64,000 nucleotides of DNA, taken from the NCBI GenBank assembly GCA_965200645.1, contig CBDAUN010000002.1, positions 62,001 through 126,000 of the forward strand. Direction: 5' to 3'. The notes under the pieces are model-generated. The model was not told the DNA's origin. It made no database searches and worked only from the letters and a program-made list of their open reading frames with translations. Source of the stretch: CBDAUN01 sp965200645 (lineage in GTDB: Bacteria; Pseudomonadota; Gammaproteobacteria; Arenicellales; JAJDZL01). A program made the translations under genes and the position numbers. Positions 27,113 through 36,664 of the stretch are shown here, piece after piece; position 1 is the stretch's first letter; every line of letters starts with the position of its first letter.

Positions 27113-29086
27113 TTAAATGAAATCCAAATAGTCCGTTATTCGACTATTATTTGGTTCCAAAAGCCGTTCATAAATGATGAAGTTGGCGAGAACGAGTTTG
27201 ACGTAACGTCGGGTTTCTCGAAACGGAATTGTCTCCACCCAGGCAAGTGCGTCTTTAGCTGTTGAGGATTTTCTCCACTTCCCCAAATTACTAGGCCCAG
27301 CGTTATACCCGCAAAGCGCAAACACGACATTGCCATCAAATCGGCTCAACACTCGTTTTAGGTAACCGGTGCCGAGTCTAATATTGGTTTTCGGGTTTTG
27401 CAGACCTCGTTTGGTAGGTGCCTTCAGCTCCTGTCGCTTCGCCTCTGATTTCGCTGTACTAGGCAGTAACTGCATCAAACCAACTGCTCCTGCTCCTGAT
27501 TTAATGTCGGGAACAAAAAGACTCTCCTGGCGCATGATGCCGTAAATCCATTGGGATGGTACAGAGTGCTGCATCGACGCCTCACGCACAATTGATAGGT
27601 AGGGTCTTGGATATAGCAAATCAATCGATTGACTATCCGGGTTGCTAGTCCGTCGAAATGCACGTATGGCACCATCGTGCCAGCGCAATTGGTGAAACAG
27701 ATTTGATGCATTCCACCAAAATTCATCATCATTGACTTCGCTAAGCGCATATAGTTCAGATCTTGCAGAATAGTAACGACCTAAAGCAAGGAATTCTAGT
27801 ATCCGAGCAATCGCAGAATGGTTCTTTGAGTCAAAGTGGTTGGCTACAGAATGATGCGAGGTCATCGACACTTGAGAGTATTCCAATCCGAGTAGGTCTG
27901 CGGACAAAAATCCGTAGTAGTCACTGCTAACGGACAAGTCCTTCCAAATTTCTCGAGCCTCCTTCGACTTGCCAAGTTTTTCTAGTGCATGGGCTCTCCA
28001 AAATTTCCAAATACTTCGCTGTGCTGCTGCGTCGCTCATCGTAGCAATCGCTTCCCGCAATCCATGCCAGTTTTCCGTCAAGATTGCGGTTCTAGCCCAC
28101 CATTCAACACTGGATTCGTTGTGTGCTGATTTTAGCAAACTGGCAAACCACTCATAGGCCAGTGGATTGTGTCGGGTGCCGAGCGAGATTGCAATGTCAC
28201 GTTCAATCAATGCCTTTTCATCATCGGACATGGAAAGTGAGTCGCGGGCACCGGCCCATTCTCTGGCAGCGACTTTGGGATCCTTCAAGCGTAATCTAGC
28301 TATAGTGAACCGGATTAAATCTCGACCAACTTTCGACTGACTCCAAGACTTTGCATTTCGCTGAAACTCACTGCGCAGATTCCGTGTAACTCGGGTAAGT
28401 CTTTGCGCCCATTGTTTCATTTCACTGGACTTGAGTAAGCCAATGAGATATTTCCCCAAAGACCTGTTTCGGGGATAGGCCAGCATGAGTCGCTCAAATA
28501 TGAGTTGGTCCGAAATTAAACCAGACTTCAGAGCAAGCCCAAAAACTGTATCACAAGTTTTGTCTTGTGACCGACCCACCAGCCACAAATCCTCAATAAC
28601 CGGTAGTGCGGCTTGGCGTTTGCCAGAACGATACAGTGCTTCGGCATATCTGCACCTGGAGTGGATGGTCTTATGGTCAGCATAGTGATCAACAATTAAC
28701 TCCCAATTACGTTCCTTGTAGAGTCGATTTAGCCACCAGTTTGAAAAATCCGGAGTCAGCGGCATGTCGGCTTTACTTAAGTATTTGACAACTTCACTAT
28801 TACGAGTTTTAGATCCTTTTGCTCTCAATTCTTTAAGTTGCAAATACGGATAGAGGGGGTAATTCTGCAACTTTGGTTTCAATTTGCGCCAAGCAGAGAA
28901 TTTTCTCTGACTCAACAATCTTTCGGCCTCTTTGTAAGTAATTCGAAGTTCAGTGAGGTCAGTCAATGCCAATGCACTTTGGGCCGGATAAAGCGGTACC
29001 AACAGTAAAACTAAACAAAGCAATGTCCAAAGGTAAGCAACAGGGTTACTGGCGGCAAATATGGCTATGAGAGATTTAGTTGCCAT
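27113..29086 (-). CDS. slt: Soluble lytic murein transglycosylase (Slt70 type)
   Basis: About 657 residues from ATG 29086. An N-terminal signal peptide with a hydrophobic run (VAYLWTLLCLVLLLVPLYPA) indicates a periplasmic protein. A long alpha-superhelical (U/L) domain fills the middle, and a C-terminal SLT domain cleaves peptidoglycan to 1,6-anhydromuropeptides. The catalytic Glu lies in GIMRQESLFVPD (about residue 520), followed by GAVGLMQLLPSTA and FALCGYNAGPSNL. The frame is open 13 codons further upstream, but those residues do not resemble a signal peptide. Length is close to Slt70. Confidence 0.93.
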   Translation of the reverse strand: MATKSLIAIFAASNPVAYLWTLLCLVLLLVPLYPAQSALALTDLTELRITYKEAERLLSQRKFSAWRKLKPKLQNYPLYPYLQLKELRAKGSKTRNSEVVKYLSKADMPLTPDFSNWWLNRLYKERNWELIVDHYADHKTIHSRCRYAEALYRSGKRQAALPVIEDLWLVGRSQDKTCDTVFGLALKSGLISDQLIFERLMLAYPRNRSLGKYLIGLLKSSEMKQWAQRLTRVTRNLRSEFQRNAKSWSQSKVGRDLIRFTIARLRLKDPKVAAREWAGARDSLSMSDDEKALIERDIAISLGTRHNPLAYEWFASLLKSAHNESSVEWWARTAILTENWHGLREAIATMSDAAAQRSIWKFWRAHALEKLGKSKEAREIWKDLSVSSDYYGFLSADLLGLEYSQVSMTSHHSVANHFDSKNHSAIARILEFLALGRYYSARSELYALSEVNDDEFWWNASNLFHQLRWHDGAIRAFRRTSNPDSQSIDLLYPRPYLSIVREASMQHSVPSQWIYGIMRQESLFVPDIKSGAGAVGLMQLLPSTAKSEAKRQELKAPTKRGLQNPKTNIRLGTGYLKRVLSRFDGNVVFALCGYNAGPSNLGKWRKSSTAKDALAWVETIPFRETRRYVKLVLANFIIYERLLEPNNSRITDYLDFI

Positions 29087-29338
29087 AGGTGAGAAACAAA
29101 TGGTGTCACAATGCATGCACAGCAAAATATTGCTGTTGGGTTTCTTAAGTGATTATGCCGTCAGTAAATTTTGACGACTATTATGAATGGTATGGACGAT
29201 ACACCGCAGAACCAGACCGAGTTAGTCAGATTCTGCGGTTTAATCAATTATCCTGTGAATCTTAGTCTTGATTTGTATGGAATTTTTCTCAATTTGAGTA
29301 AAGTCTGCTCACAAATTCATTCTTGTTGATTCAAAAAA

Positions 29339-29785
29339 TTACATGCTTGATTCTCGATACTTCGAATCGGCTTCTTCAACTTCACCGATGGACCATGCAC
29401 CGCGTGTCTTAGCGTGCTCGATAGCCTTGTCAATGTCAGTACGCATTAGGTCTCGAGGCACCAGCAGTTCTTGATCCGGGTAAATTAAGTCGGCATCTTC
29501 TATGTCTTTATTTCGACCATAAATGAGCGGCCAACGGAAGGGGTCGTTGTAAATGCTAGGCATTCCTGAAATGCTCCACAAACTATCTCCAGGAGCAACA
29601 ATGTATACATCGTCAGTTGCTACCATAGGTGCGGGTTCTTCTTCTTCCATCATTGGCTCGGGCTCGGGGGCCATTTCTTCTACCATTTCTTTCTTTTGCA
29701 TGCACGCACTTAGTACTAAAGCTAGTCCAATGAGCATAGCGATTTTCAAATCAATACGAAGACTTTGCAGTATTTGTTGGGACAT
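29339..29785 (-). CDS. LysM-domain lipoprotein
   Basis: A 148-residue protein with a lipoprotein signal (hydrophobic AMLIGLALV then lipobox LSAC), so the mature N-terminus would be lipidated. A Pro/Glu/Met-rich spacer (about residues 35-55) precedes one LysM domain (VYIVAPGDSLWSISGMPSIY...NKDIEDADLIYPDQEL), expected to bind peptidoglycan. The tail is helical and charged. Similar stand-alone LysM lipoproteins are widespread in gammaproteobacteria and mostly uncharacterised. The gene lies between slt and aat in the same orientation, with gaps of over 200 bases on each side, so it is probably transcribed separately. Confidence 0.85.
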   Translation of the reverse strand: MSQQILQSLRIDLKIAMLIGLALVLSACMQKKEMVEEMAPEPEPMMEEEEPAPMVATDDVYIVAPGDSLWSISGMPSIYNDPFRWPLIYGRNKDIEDADLIYPDQELLVPRDLMRTDIDKAIEHAKTRGAWSIGEVEEADSKYRESSM

Positions 29786-30090
29786 CTGACTCCTCTCAAT
29801 TTACATATGTGCATTAATTCGGACGGTGTACTGTATTGTATCACTTGAATGCACTAATCAACAAATTGTTCCTTGCTGGTGCAATGAAACAATTTTATCA
29901 ATAGTAACATTGATTTGCCCCAACGTGTACACAAAAAATTAACTCGTTAGCGAATGTCGTTTAATGATTTTTAGGTTCCTTATAAATATCAATAGCATTT
30001 TTAACCAAATCGAGGATGTCAGAGTGCAAGATATATTTCTGCCCGGTCATCTAAGTAAGGAGACTTCAGTGCAAACTGACCGAAGTCGGT
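29786..30090. other. Intergenic region between aat and the LysM lipoprotein
   Basis: About 305 bases, AT-rich, with no convincing gene. A 29-codon open frame (30050-29961, minus) lacks a ribosome-binding site. It presumably carries the promoter of the lipoprotein gene. infA, which often follows aat, is not here. Confidence 0.45.
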
Positions 30091-30810
30091 TCAACTAAGC
30101 TGAAGCGAATTAGTAGTGTGGGACTGCCACGCATCATCCGGTGCAGGTAGCGCGACTGCTTCAGCAACTTCGGATAAAAATCGGTCGCGCTGAATCGGCA
30201 CCGCACCCAAGCCAATCAAATGCTCGGAAGGCAATTGACAATCAATCATTGGAAATTGCCAACTTTGGAGCAGTTGGACCAGATAGTACAGTGCCACTTT
30301 AGAGGCATCTTTGTAGGCATGAAACATACTTTCACCATAGAACATTCGCCCTAGACTCACACCATACAATCCGCCGACCAACTCACCATCCAGCCTGGTT
30401 TCAACGGAGTGTGCAAATCCAAGTTTGTGCAATTTCAAATAAGCATTCTGCATTTCGTTTGTAATCCACGATTCTGAGTGTCTATCGCCACGGTCAGTGC
30501 TCCTGCAGCGTTGTATGACCTCACTAAAGCGAGTATTAACGGACACACAAAATCCTTGATTGCGAAGACTCTTTTTCAAACTTCGAGAAACCCGTAACTC
30601 ATCGGTATAAAGCACGTATCGAGGATTTGGAGTCCACCATAAAATTGCCTGTCCTTCGTTGTACCAAGGAAAAATACCTTTGGAATAAGCATCTAAGAGC
30701 CGTTTAATCGACAAGTTACCACCAACTGCGATAAGTCCATCTTCACTGGCGGCTTCTGGACCTGGAAACGGAATATATGAACCCGCAACCGACTTTCTCG
30801 TCACGTTCAC
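30091..30810 (-). CDS. aat: Leucyl/phenylalanyl-tRNA--protein transferase
   Basis: A 239-residue transferase that adds Leu or Phe to proteins with N-terminal Lys or Arg, marking them for ClpS/ClpAP degradation by the N-end rule. Signature segments are GLIAVGGNLSIKRLLDAYSKGIFPWY, WWTPNPRYVL, SWITNEMQNAYLKLHKLGFAHSVE and GGLYGVSLGRMFYGESMF, all intact. Length is normal. Its ATG overlaps the stop of the FemAB/GNAT-like gene by four bases, implying translational coupling. Confidence 0.96.
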   Translation of the reverse strand: MNVTRKSVAGSYIPFPGPEAASEDGLIAVGGNLSIKRLLDAYSKGIFPWYNEGQAILWWTPNPRYVLYTDELRVSRSLKKSLRNQGFCVSVNTRFSEVIQRCRSTDRGDRHSESWITNEMQNAYLKLHKLGFAHSVETRLDGELVGGLYGVSLGRMFYGESMFHAYKDASKVALYYLVQLLQSWQFPMIDCQLPSEHLIGLGAVPIQRDRFLSEVAEAVALPAPDDAWQSHTTNSLQLS

Positions 30811-32003
30811 TCTTGCCGATAGGCTGAATTAGCATTCAACTCTTCACAATGCCTGCGATAGTAACTGGTTTCTTGAATCGAAGCTGCTTGTAAAATTCGA
30901 GCAACCTCCGGGTGGCGTACGAAATGACCTGCGTATCTCATTTCTGCCATAAACCCGCGGTCTAGCTTGTGACCGCCACGAGTTCCAGCATCGTACATTG
31001 ATAGGCCTTTGTTAATGCAATATTCAATGGCACTGTAGTAGCAGGATTCAAAGTGAAGAAAGGGATAATCTCCGTCACACCCCCAATATCGTCCATAAAG
31101 AGAACTCGAACTACGCAGACAAAAAGATGCTCCGATATATTTTTCATCCTTGCGTGCCAGGAACAGCACTATGTTCTCTGGCATGGTTTCTCCGATCAAT
31201 TTGAAAAATTCAACCGAAAGATATTGATAAGCCAGGTATTTATAGGTGGTGTTTCGATAGAACTTTGCAAAAACCTGCCAATGTTTTTTGCTTAAGTGTT
31301 CTCCTTCAATAACTTCGATGCTAATGCCTTGCTCTGCAACACCACGTCTTTCTCGGCGGATCTTCTTTCTCTTCCTCGATGACAGCATGTTCAGAAAATC
31401 ATCCATGTTTGTATAATTGTTGTTACGCCATATAAACTGATATGCTCCTCCACGAACTGTGTAATCACTGGACAAAAGACTGAGTCTTTCTTCGTCGGTG
31501 ATAAACAACCAATGAATAGAACTGAGGTTCAGTTCGTTTACGATTTGCCGGCTGGCATTAATGATGGCATCGCGCAGTTGTGATGAATTTGAGTTAGATT
31601 CAATAAGAATCTTTGGTCCACGAAGCGGTGTAAATGGCGTTTGCAGAACCAGTTTCGGATAGTATTGGACATTCAAACTGTCGCACAGTTCCTGCCATCG
31701 CCAATCAAAGATAAATTCCCCTTGGGAGGTAAACTTTAAGTACATGGGTGCCGCAGCAAGCAAGCCGGTTTTTGCAGTTGGGTTTCGTATTACAATGTGC
31801 TTTGGTACCCATCCAACCTGTGGAGATACGCAGCGAGTGGATTCAAGTGCACTTAGGAATTCGTAGCGTAAAAAAGGATAATTCTCCGGTACGAGAGCAT
31901 TCCATTCATCAGCAGTAACTTCTTCAATAGAAGAGATGAACTCCAACAGTAATTTTGGGTTAGTAGATCCTGCTGAGAATTCGCCGATGTCATCCTTTAG
32001 CAT
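30807..32003 (-). CDS. FemAB/GNAT-like protein (DUF482, peptidoglycan-biosynthesis-like)
   Basis: About 398 residues from ATG 32003; the frame is open 17 codons further, but that would overlap the start of nadE. It resembles the DUF482/FemAB-related acyltransferases: an N-terminal domain with WNALVPENYPFLRYEFLSALE and VGWVPKHIVI, and a C-terminal GNAT-like fold with SSRKRKKIRRERR, GASFCLRSSSSLYGRYWGC and the conserved end GTRGGHKLDRGFMAE. The family is common next to aat in proteobacteria and its reaction is not established. The start codons of this gene and nadE are divergent, 20 bases apart. Confidence 0.8.
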   Translation of the reverse strand: MLKDDIGEFSAGSTNPKLLLEFISSIEEVTADEWNALVPENYPFLRYEFLSALESTRCVSPQVGWVPKHIVIRNPTAKTGLLAAAPMYLKFTSQGEFIFDWRWQELCDSLNVQYYPKLVLQTPFTPLRGPKILIESNSNSSQLRDAIINASRQIVNELNLSSIHWLFITDEERLSLLSSDYTVRGGAYQFIWRNNNYTNMDDFLNMLSSRKRKKIRRERRGVAEQGISIEVIEGEHLSKKHWQVFAKFYRNTTYKYLAYQYLSVEFFKLIGETMPENIVLFLARKDEKYIGASFCLRSSSSLYGRYWGCDGDYPFLHFESCYYSAIEYCINKGLSMYDAGTRGGHKLDRGFMAEMRYAGHFVRHPEVARILQAASIQETSYYRRHCEELNANSAYRQE

Positions 32004-32023
32004 GTAATAAGTATAGCAATGAA

Positions 32024-33739
32024 ATGTCGAACGAACTTGGCGTAGCAATAGCACAGTTAAATCTCATCGTGGGCGACCTGAGTGGAAACGTAAGCAGGAT
32101 CACCAAAGCAGCTGAATATGCGTTTCAGGACTTGGGTTGTCGCTACATCGTCTACCCGGAATTGTCAATTTGCGGATACCCTCCCGAAGACCTGTTGCTA
32201 CGCGACGACTTTCTGCAGGACACTTATGCCGCACTTAAGGAAATTGTACAACTGAGTACCCAAGCCGAGCTAGCAGAAATTGCATTGGTACTGGGTTATC
32301 CCTGGCGTGAGCAACAAGCACTTTACAATGCTGCATCAATCATTCTGAATGGTGAAATTCTAGGGACATACCGTAAACATCATCTGCCGAACTACGGAGT
32401 TTTTGACGAGCATCGATACTTTTCGCAAGGTACAGAGTCTTGTGTGGTGACGCTCGACAAATTACCTGTCGGTCTGACAATATGCGAAGATGTTTGGTGG
32501 GATGGACCAGTCGAGTGGGCCGTTGAACAAGGCGCAAAGTTAATTTTCAACCTTAATGGCTCACCGTTTAACACAAACAAGCCGAGTTATCGTGAGACAG
32601 AGGTGGTGGGCAAGAGAGCCCTACAAAACCATGTACCGATTGTTTATGCCAATTTGGTTGGCGGCCAGGATGAGTTGGTGTTCGATGGTGGATCGTTTGC
32701 CTGTAATGCAAAGGGCGAAGTGACTTTTCGATTGCCAAAGTTTGAAGAATCAGTAGAGCGAGTCTCCTTCGATGTTGCTGACACGGTTGAACCATTAACG
32801 GCTGCGAAGCCCAAATCCACAAAGCTTTACCTTCGCAGTTATGCTGAAATTCACCAGAATGACACGACTATCAAACAGAAGGTTGATCCTGGTCGCTTTG
32901 AACGCCTTGATGACATCTACCGTGCAATCAAACTCGGGGTATCCGACTATGTTCGAAAAAATGGATTCAAAGGAGCAGTTGTAGGAGTATCGGGCGGAAT
33001 CGACTCGGCGCTTACGCTTGCTATTGTTGCTGATGCACTAGGCCCTGAGAACGTTCAGGCAATTTCGATGCCGACTCGATTTACTCAGAAAATAAGTATA
33101 GAAGATGCACTGAGTGAAGCTAAGACGTTAGGTGTGGCTAGTTCCGTTGTTCCAATTGATTCAATTTTTGAATCTGTTCTTGTGGCGCTCAAAGAGGAGT
33201 TTAAGGGATTGGATATGGATGTTACGGAAGAGAATATACAGGCCCGTTGTCGCGGAATGATTCTGATGGCGATTTCAAACAAAAAGCACAAAATGGTCAT
33301 TACTACTGGAAATAAGAGTGAGGTTGCAGTTGGATATGCAACCTTGTACGGAGATATGGCAGGCGGATTCGGAGCCATCAAGGATGTTCCCAAGGAACTG
33401 GTGTATGAATTGGCTGAGTATCGAAATGTTGTGATTGGCCCAGTTATTCCGGCAAGAGTGATGACCCGACCGCCAACAGCCGAATTACGAGCGGATCAAC
33501 TTGATGTGGATTCGCTACCTCCTTATCACGTACTAGATAAGATCCTCAAAGCCTATGTCGAGGAGGAAAAGTCCATTCAGGAAGTCGTTGATATGGGGTT
33601 TGAATCTAAAACAGTTGAGAGAATTGCACGCTTGGTTCAAACAAACGAATACAAAAGAAAGCAGGCAGCGCCTGGAGTCCGTATTTCACTTAAGGCTTTT
33701 GGCAGGGATCGGCGTTACCCGATCACTAACCACTATTAG
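32024..33739 (+). CDS. nadE: Glutamine-dependent NAD+ synthetase
   Basis: A 571-residue two-domain enzyme making NAD+ from nicotinate adenine dinucleotide, glutamine and ATP. The N-terminal nitrilase-fold glutaminase has the catalytic triad Glu46, Lys118 and Cys154 (TICEDVWWDG). The C-terminal synthetase domain has the ATP-pyrophosphatase P-loop SGGIDSALT (about residue 322) and the GNKSEVAVGYATLYGD motif. Size fits the two-domain bacterial form. Its stop overlaps the end of the convergent bamD by four bases. Confidence 0.96.
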   Translation: MSNELGVAIAQLNLIVGDLSGNVSRITKAAEYAFQDLGCRYIVYPELSICGYPPEDLLLRDDFLQDTYAALKEIVQLSTQAELAEIALVLGYPWREQQALYNAASIILNGEILGTYRKHHLPNYGVFDEHRYFSQGTESCVVTLDKLPVGLTICEDVWWDGPVEWAVEQGAKLIFNLNGSPFNTNKPSYRETEVVGKRALQNHVPIVYANLVGGQDELVFDGGSFACNAKGEVTFRLPKFEESVERVSFDVADTVEPLTAAKPKSTKLYLRSYAEIHQNDTTIKQKVDPGRFERLDDIYRAIKLGVSDYVRKNGFKGAVVGVSGGIDSALTLAIVADALGPENVQAISMPTRFTQKISIEDALSEAKTLGVASSVVPIDSIFESVLVALKEEFKGLDMDVTEENIQARCRGMILMAISNKKHKMVITTGNKSEVAVGYATLYGDMAGGFGAIKDVPKELVYELAEYRNVVIGPVIPARVMTRPPTAELRADQLDVDSLPPYHVLDKILKAYVEEEKSIQEVVDMGFESKTVERIARLVQTNEYKRKQAAPGVRISLKAFGRDRRYPITNHY

Positions 33740-34572
33740 TGGAATAGTCCAAAAAGAAAATCCTGTTCCGAACGTTCCTGCAGTTCTGTGTCTAAAATGG
33801 CATCTTCGGTAAGGAGATACTTACTGCCCGGGAAGTTTAGACTCAATACCCGCCTTGAATCCGCCGCTAAATCGTACAGTTCAAGTTGATTGTATGAGTA
33901 AACCAAAATTGCCAGTGCTGCTTCAGTCAGTTCGGAGTTGGGATAGTTGTCAAGCACTGATTTGGCACGATTAATGGCACCAATGTATGCCTGTCGGTTC
34001 ATATAGAAACTTGCAATTCGAATGTCGTTGCGAGCGAAAACATTCGTTAGGTCAATCATGTGCTGGCGCGATGACTTTGCATAATCGCTGAAAGGAAAAA
34101 GTTCAGTGACTTCGCGAAATGCTTCAAAAGCATCCAATGCAGAGGCAGCGGCGTGGTCGCTAAAGTCTTCTTGATCCTTGAACCATTGTTCACCCAACTT
34201 TGGCGTTTGAATTGGCAGGTGAGCAAGGGCCTTAAGATAATAGGCATAGTCCAAGTTAGGGTGATTGGGATGCACCTGGATAAACTTGTTGATTTCTACC
34301 AGCGCCTTTTCAGGTTGCTTTGCTTTGTAGTATGCATAGGCTAAATCAATTTGACCTTGTGTTGAATACTTTCCAAAGGGATAGACGGATTGGAGGTCGG
34401 AATAACGTTCAACCGCTAATTCAAAATTTCCACGGTCCAACACCTTATAGGCTGAATCGTACATTTCTTGTTCAGACTTTATTTCTTCGTCCTTGGACTT
34501 TCCCCCGCAGCCAACCACTAGAATGGTCGCTGCAAGTGTGAAGGCTAGAACTTTGTTTATGCGAGTGGGCAT
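33736..34572 (-). CDS. bamD: Outer-membrane protein assembly factor BamD (lipoprotein)
   Basis: A 278-residue lipoprotein: signal peptide with hydrophobic AFTLAATILVVGC, with Cys22 as the lipidated residue, then TPR repeats. The first TPR contains MYDSAYKVLDRGNFELAVERY and the second PFGKYSTQGQIDLAYAYYK; the helical repeats continue to about residue 250. BamD is the essential TPR partner of BamA in beta-barrel insertion. The gene is divergent from rluD, a conserved gammaproteobacterial neighbourhood, which supports the call over other TPR lipoproteins. Its 3' end overlaps nadE on the opposite strand by four bases. Confidence 0.93.
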   Translation of the reverse strand: MPTRINKVLAFTLAATILVVGCGGKSKDEEIKSEQEMYDSAYKVLDRGNFELAVERYSDLQSVYPFGKYSTQGQIDLAYAYYKAKQPEKALVEINKFIQVHPNHPNLDYAYYLKALAHLPIQTPKLGEQWFKDQEDFSDHAAASALDAFEAFREVTELFPFSDYAKSSRQHMIDLTNVFARNDIRIASFYMNRQAYIGAINRAKSVLDNYPNSELTEAALAILVYSYNQLELYDLAADSRRVLSLNFPGSKYLLTEDAILDTELQERSEQDFLFGLFH

Positions 34573-34952
34573 TGGAATTGCCTAAATACCTTTAATCAAC
34601 ATCAGAAGACTTAATTTTATAGCAATTTGCTCAGAATCCACACGAGTAGACAACGCAATTTAGATTAATCGATTTCAGTTCGGAGCTAATTTTCAACTAT
34701 TTCACCGAAGAACTAAAACAAGTGACCCGGAGTTCAATCAGAATGGTTTTTGAGCCATGGTCACAGTTAAAACAGTAGCATCGCAGATGTATCCGATGAC
34801 AAGAATTGCAGAATCTGACCCCTTGAAGTGAATTCTGAACTATGGGAAAGGTGTGAGTCGTAATATATAGTTGATTAAGAAATCTCAAATCTCAATGTTT
34901 ATAAAAGTGCTGTTTGTTAGTGAGTCGCATTTGAAGCAATTGAAAACTGAAA
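34573..34952. other. Divergent bamD/rluD intergenic region
   Basis: About 380 bases between divergent genes. No gene, RNA or strong hairpin recognised; it should contain both promoters. Short open frames here are chance. Confidence 0.4.
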
Positions 34953-35975
34953 ATGAATGCGAACACACTTATAGTGATGACCGTATCGAAGTGTGAGAAG
35001 CGAGTGAAAGACCACGATTCCAAGTTATTGATTGAACAATTTCCACCTGAATTGGCAGGGTATCGCTTGGACAAGGCACTTGCGACAATGTTTCCTGAAT
35101 TCTCCCGTACAACCATTCAGTCATGGATCGATTCAAATCTCGTGTTGGTAAATGGTAACCTGGCCACACGTCGGCAAAAGATTAATGGCAGCGAACGAGT
35201 TGATATCACGGTCGTGAAACCAAAGAGTCTTGAGTGGGAGCCTCAAGACATTCCTCTTGATGTCATTCATGAAGATGAGCACATCATTGTTGTCAACAAA
35301 CCTGCTGGGCTAGTCGTTCACCCAGGAGCTGGGCGCGCAGATGGTACTATGTTGAATGCACTGCTGAACTACGATGCCAACCTGTCCCAACTGGTTCGAG
35401 CTGGAATCGTACACAGACTAGATAAGGATACATCCGGTCTGCTGGTTGTTGCGCGTAACGAATTAGCCAGATTAAATCTAATCGAACAATTTAAGAAGCG
35501 CTCTGTCTTTAGAAAATATTTGGCTGTGGTTGAGGGAGTGCCAATTTCGGGAGGTACAATCGATGCTCCCGTGGGTCGCCATCCTACCAAGCGCACGCTT
35601 ATGGCAGCAGGCAGGGGGAGGCCGGCAGTAAGTCACTACAGAATTGTCAGGCGCTATCGACGTCACGCTCTGCTTAGAGTGAAGCTCGACACCGGGCGCA
35701 CCCACCAAATTAGAGTACATTTTCGCTATGCTGGATTTCCCGTACTTGGAGATCCTGACTATGGCTCTAGACCTCGAATTCCTCCTGAAGCCGACAATGC
35801 TTTAATCACCCAGCTCAAATGCTTTCGGCGTCAGGCTTTACATGCTGAATACTTACAGATCGATCATCCCGGAAGTGGCGAACGCAATCACTGGCACCAG
35901 GGGTTAGCAAAGGACATGCGCGAATTGATCATCGCACTCAAAGCAGATTCAGATGCTGCTTCCCAGGAAAGTTAA
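34953..35975 (+). CDS. rluD: 23S rRNA pseudouridine(1911/1915/1917) synthase
   Basis: Up to 340 residues. An N-terminal S4 RNA-binding domain (GYRLDKALATMFPEFSRTTIQSWI, about 30-85) is followed by the RluA-type catalytic domain. This has the invariant active-site Asp in GIVHRLDKDTSGLLVVA (about residue 155), the GRTHQIRVHF motif, and ALHA near the end. RluD modifies helix 69 of 23S rRNA and is important for ribosome assembly. A second in-frame ATG eight codons downstream (34977) is an equally plausible start. Divergent from bamD, as in many gammaproteobacteria. Confidence 0.93.
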   Translation: MNANTLIVMTVSKCEKRVKDHDSKLLIEQFPPELAGYRLDKALATMFPEFSRTTIQSWIDSNLVLVNGNLATRRQKINGSERVDITVVKPKSLEWEPQDIPLDVIHEDEHIIVVNKPAGLVVHPGAGRADGTMLNALLNYDANLSQLVRAGIVHRLDKDTSGLLVVARNELARLNLIEQFKKRSVFRKYLAVVEGVPISGGTIDAPVGRHPTKRTLMAAGRGRPAVSHYRIVRRYRRHALLRVKLDTGRTHQIRVHFRYAGFPVLGDPDYGSRPRIPPEADNALITQLKCFRRQALHAEYLQIDHPGSGERNHWHQGLAKDMRELIIALKADSDAASQES

Positions 35976-36010
35976 TTCTTACCTCGCAACAAGTCTCAAC
36001 CAGCGGATAA

Positions 36011-36559
36011 TCAAAATCCGTGTTCAATCCCCAGCTCATCTTCGCGAAAGGTAACTAGGCTGTAAATTGGAATTGGTGACAATTCCTGAGCAGCACCAAG
36101 TTCAATCAATTCTATAACTACGGCGCATTCAACGACAGTTCCGCCTAATTCGGCAATGATTTCGGCTACTGCCTTCAGGGTTCCGCCGGTTGCCGCCAAA
36201 TCATCTACGACTAATATTCTGCTCGATTCTTCAAGTGCATCTCGGTGAATTTGTAGACTTTCCTTCTTACGATATTCCGATTCGAATGATTTTGTGATCG
36301 TGGCATGGGGCAACTTGCCCGACTTTCTAGCAGGAATTAACGGTAGCCCAAGCAAATGTGCCAATATGGAGCCAAAGATAAATCCTCTGGAGTCAACTGC
36401 AACAATTGCGTCGAGTTCGGCGCTTTGATAACGCTGATAAAAGCGGTCAAGCGTAAATCTCAACACTTCGGGATTTTTCAACAATGGAGTGATATCGCGA
36501 AAGCGCACCCCTTCAACTGGAAAATCGACGACAGTGCGTATAGCGGATTTCAGGTCCAT
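36011..36559 (-). CDS. apt: Adenine phosphoribosyltransferase
   Basis: A 182-residue cytoplasmic purine-salvage enzyme making AMP from adenine and PRPP. Family marks are FPVEGVRFRDITPLL near the N-terminus, DAIVAVDSRGFIFGSILAHLLGLP, the KSGKLPH loop, and the PRPP-binding motif RILVVDDLAATGGTLKA (about residues 113-129). Length is normal. A hairpin between this gene and the upstream aminotransferase suggests that apt has its own promoter. Confidence 0.96.
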   Translation of the reverse strand: MDLKSAIRTVVDFPVEGVRFRDITPLLKNPEVLRFTLDRFYQRYQSAELDAIVAVDSRGFIFGSILAHLLGLPLIPARKSGKLPHATITKSFESEYRKKESLQIHRDALEESSRILVVDDLAATGGTLKAVAEIIAELGGTVVECAVVIELIELGAAQELSPIPIYSLVTFREDELGIEHGF

Positions 36560-36617
36560 GGCACGTTGCTTAGCTTTGCGGTCGACCCGTTCAGTTTCAC
36601 TGTCTTTGGACCGTAAA

Positions 36618-36657
36618 GATTAACTTGAAGCCGTTAACTCCAAGTCAATCTTTTTTT
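36618..36657 (-). terminator. Putative terminator of the aminotransferase gene (possibly bidirectional)
   Basis: On the minus strand GATTGACTTG, a 13-base loop and CAAGTTAATC form a 10-bp stem with one G-U wobble, then UUUA. An A-run precedes it, so the plus-strand copy is a hairpin (one mismatch) followed by seven T residues. It lies just after the aminotransferase stop and before apt. Confidence 0.6.
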
Positions 36658-36664
36658 CATGCAG

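Noticed and set aside
29961..30050. 29-codon minus-strand frame after aat, where infA might be expected
   Set aside because: Sequence does not resemble IF-1 and there is no ribosome-binding site.
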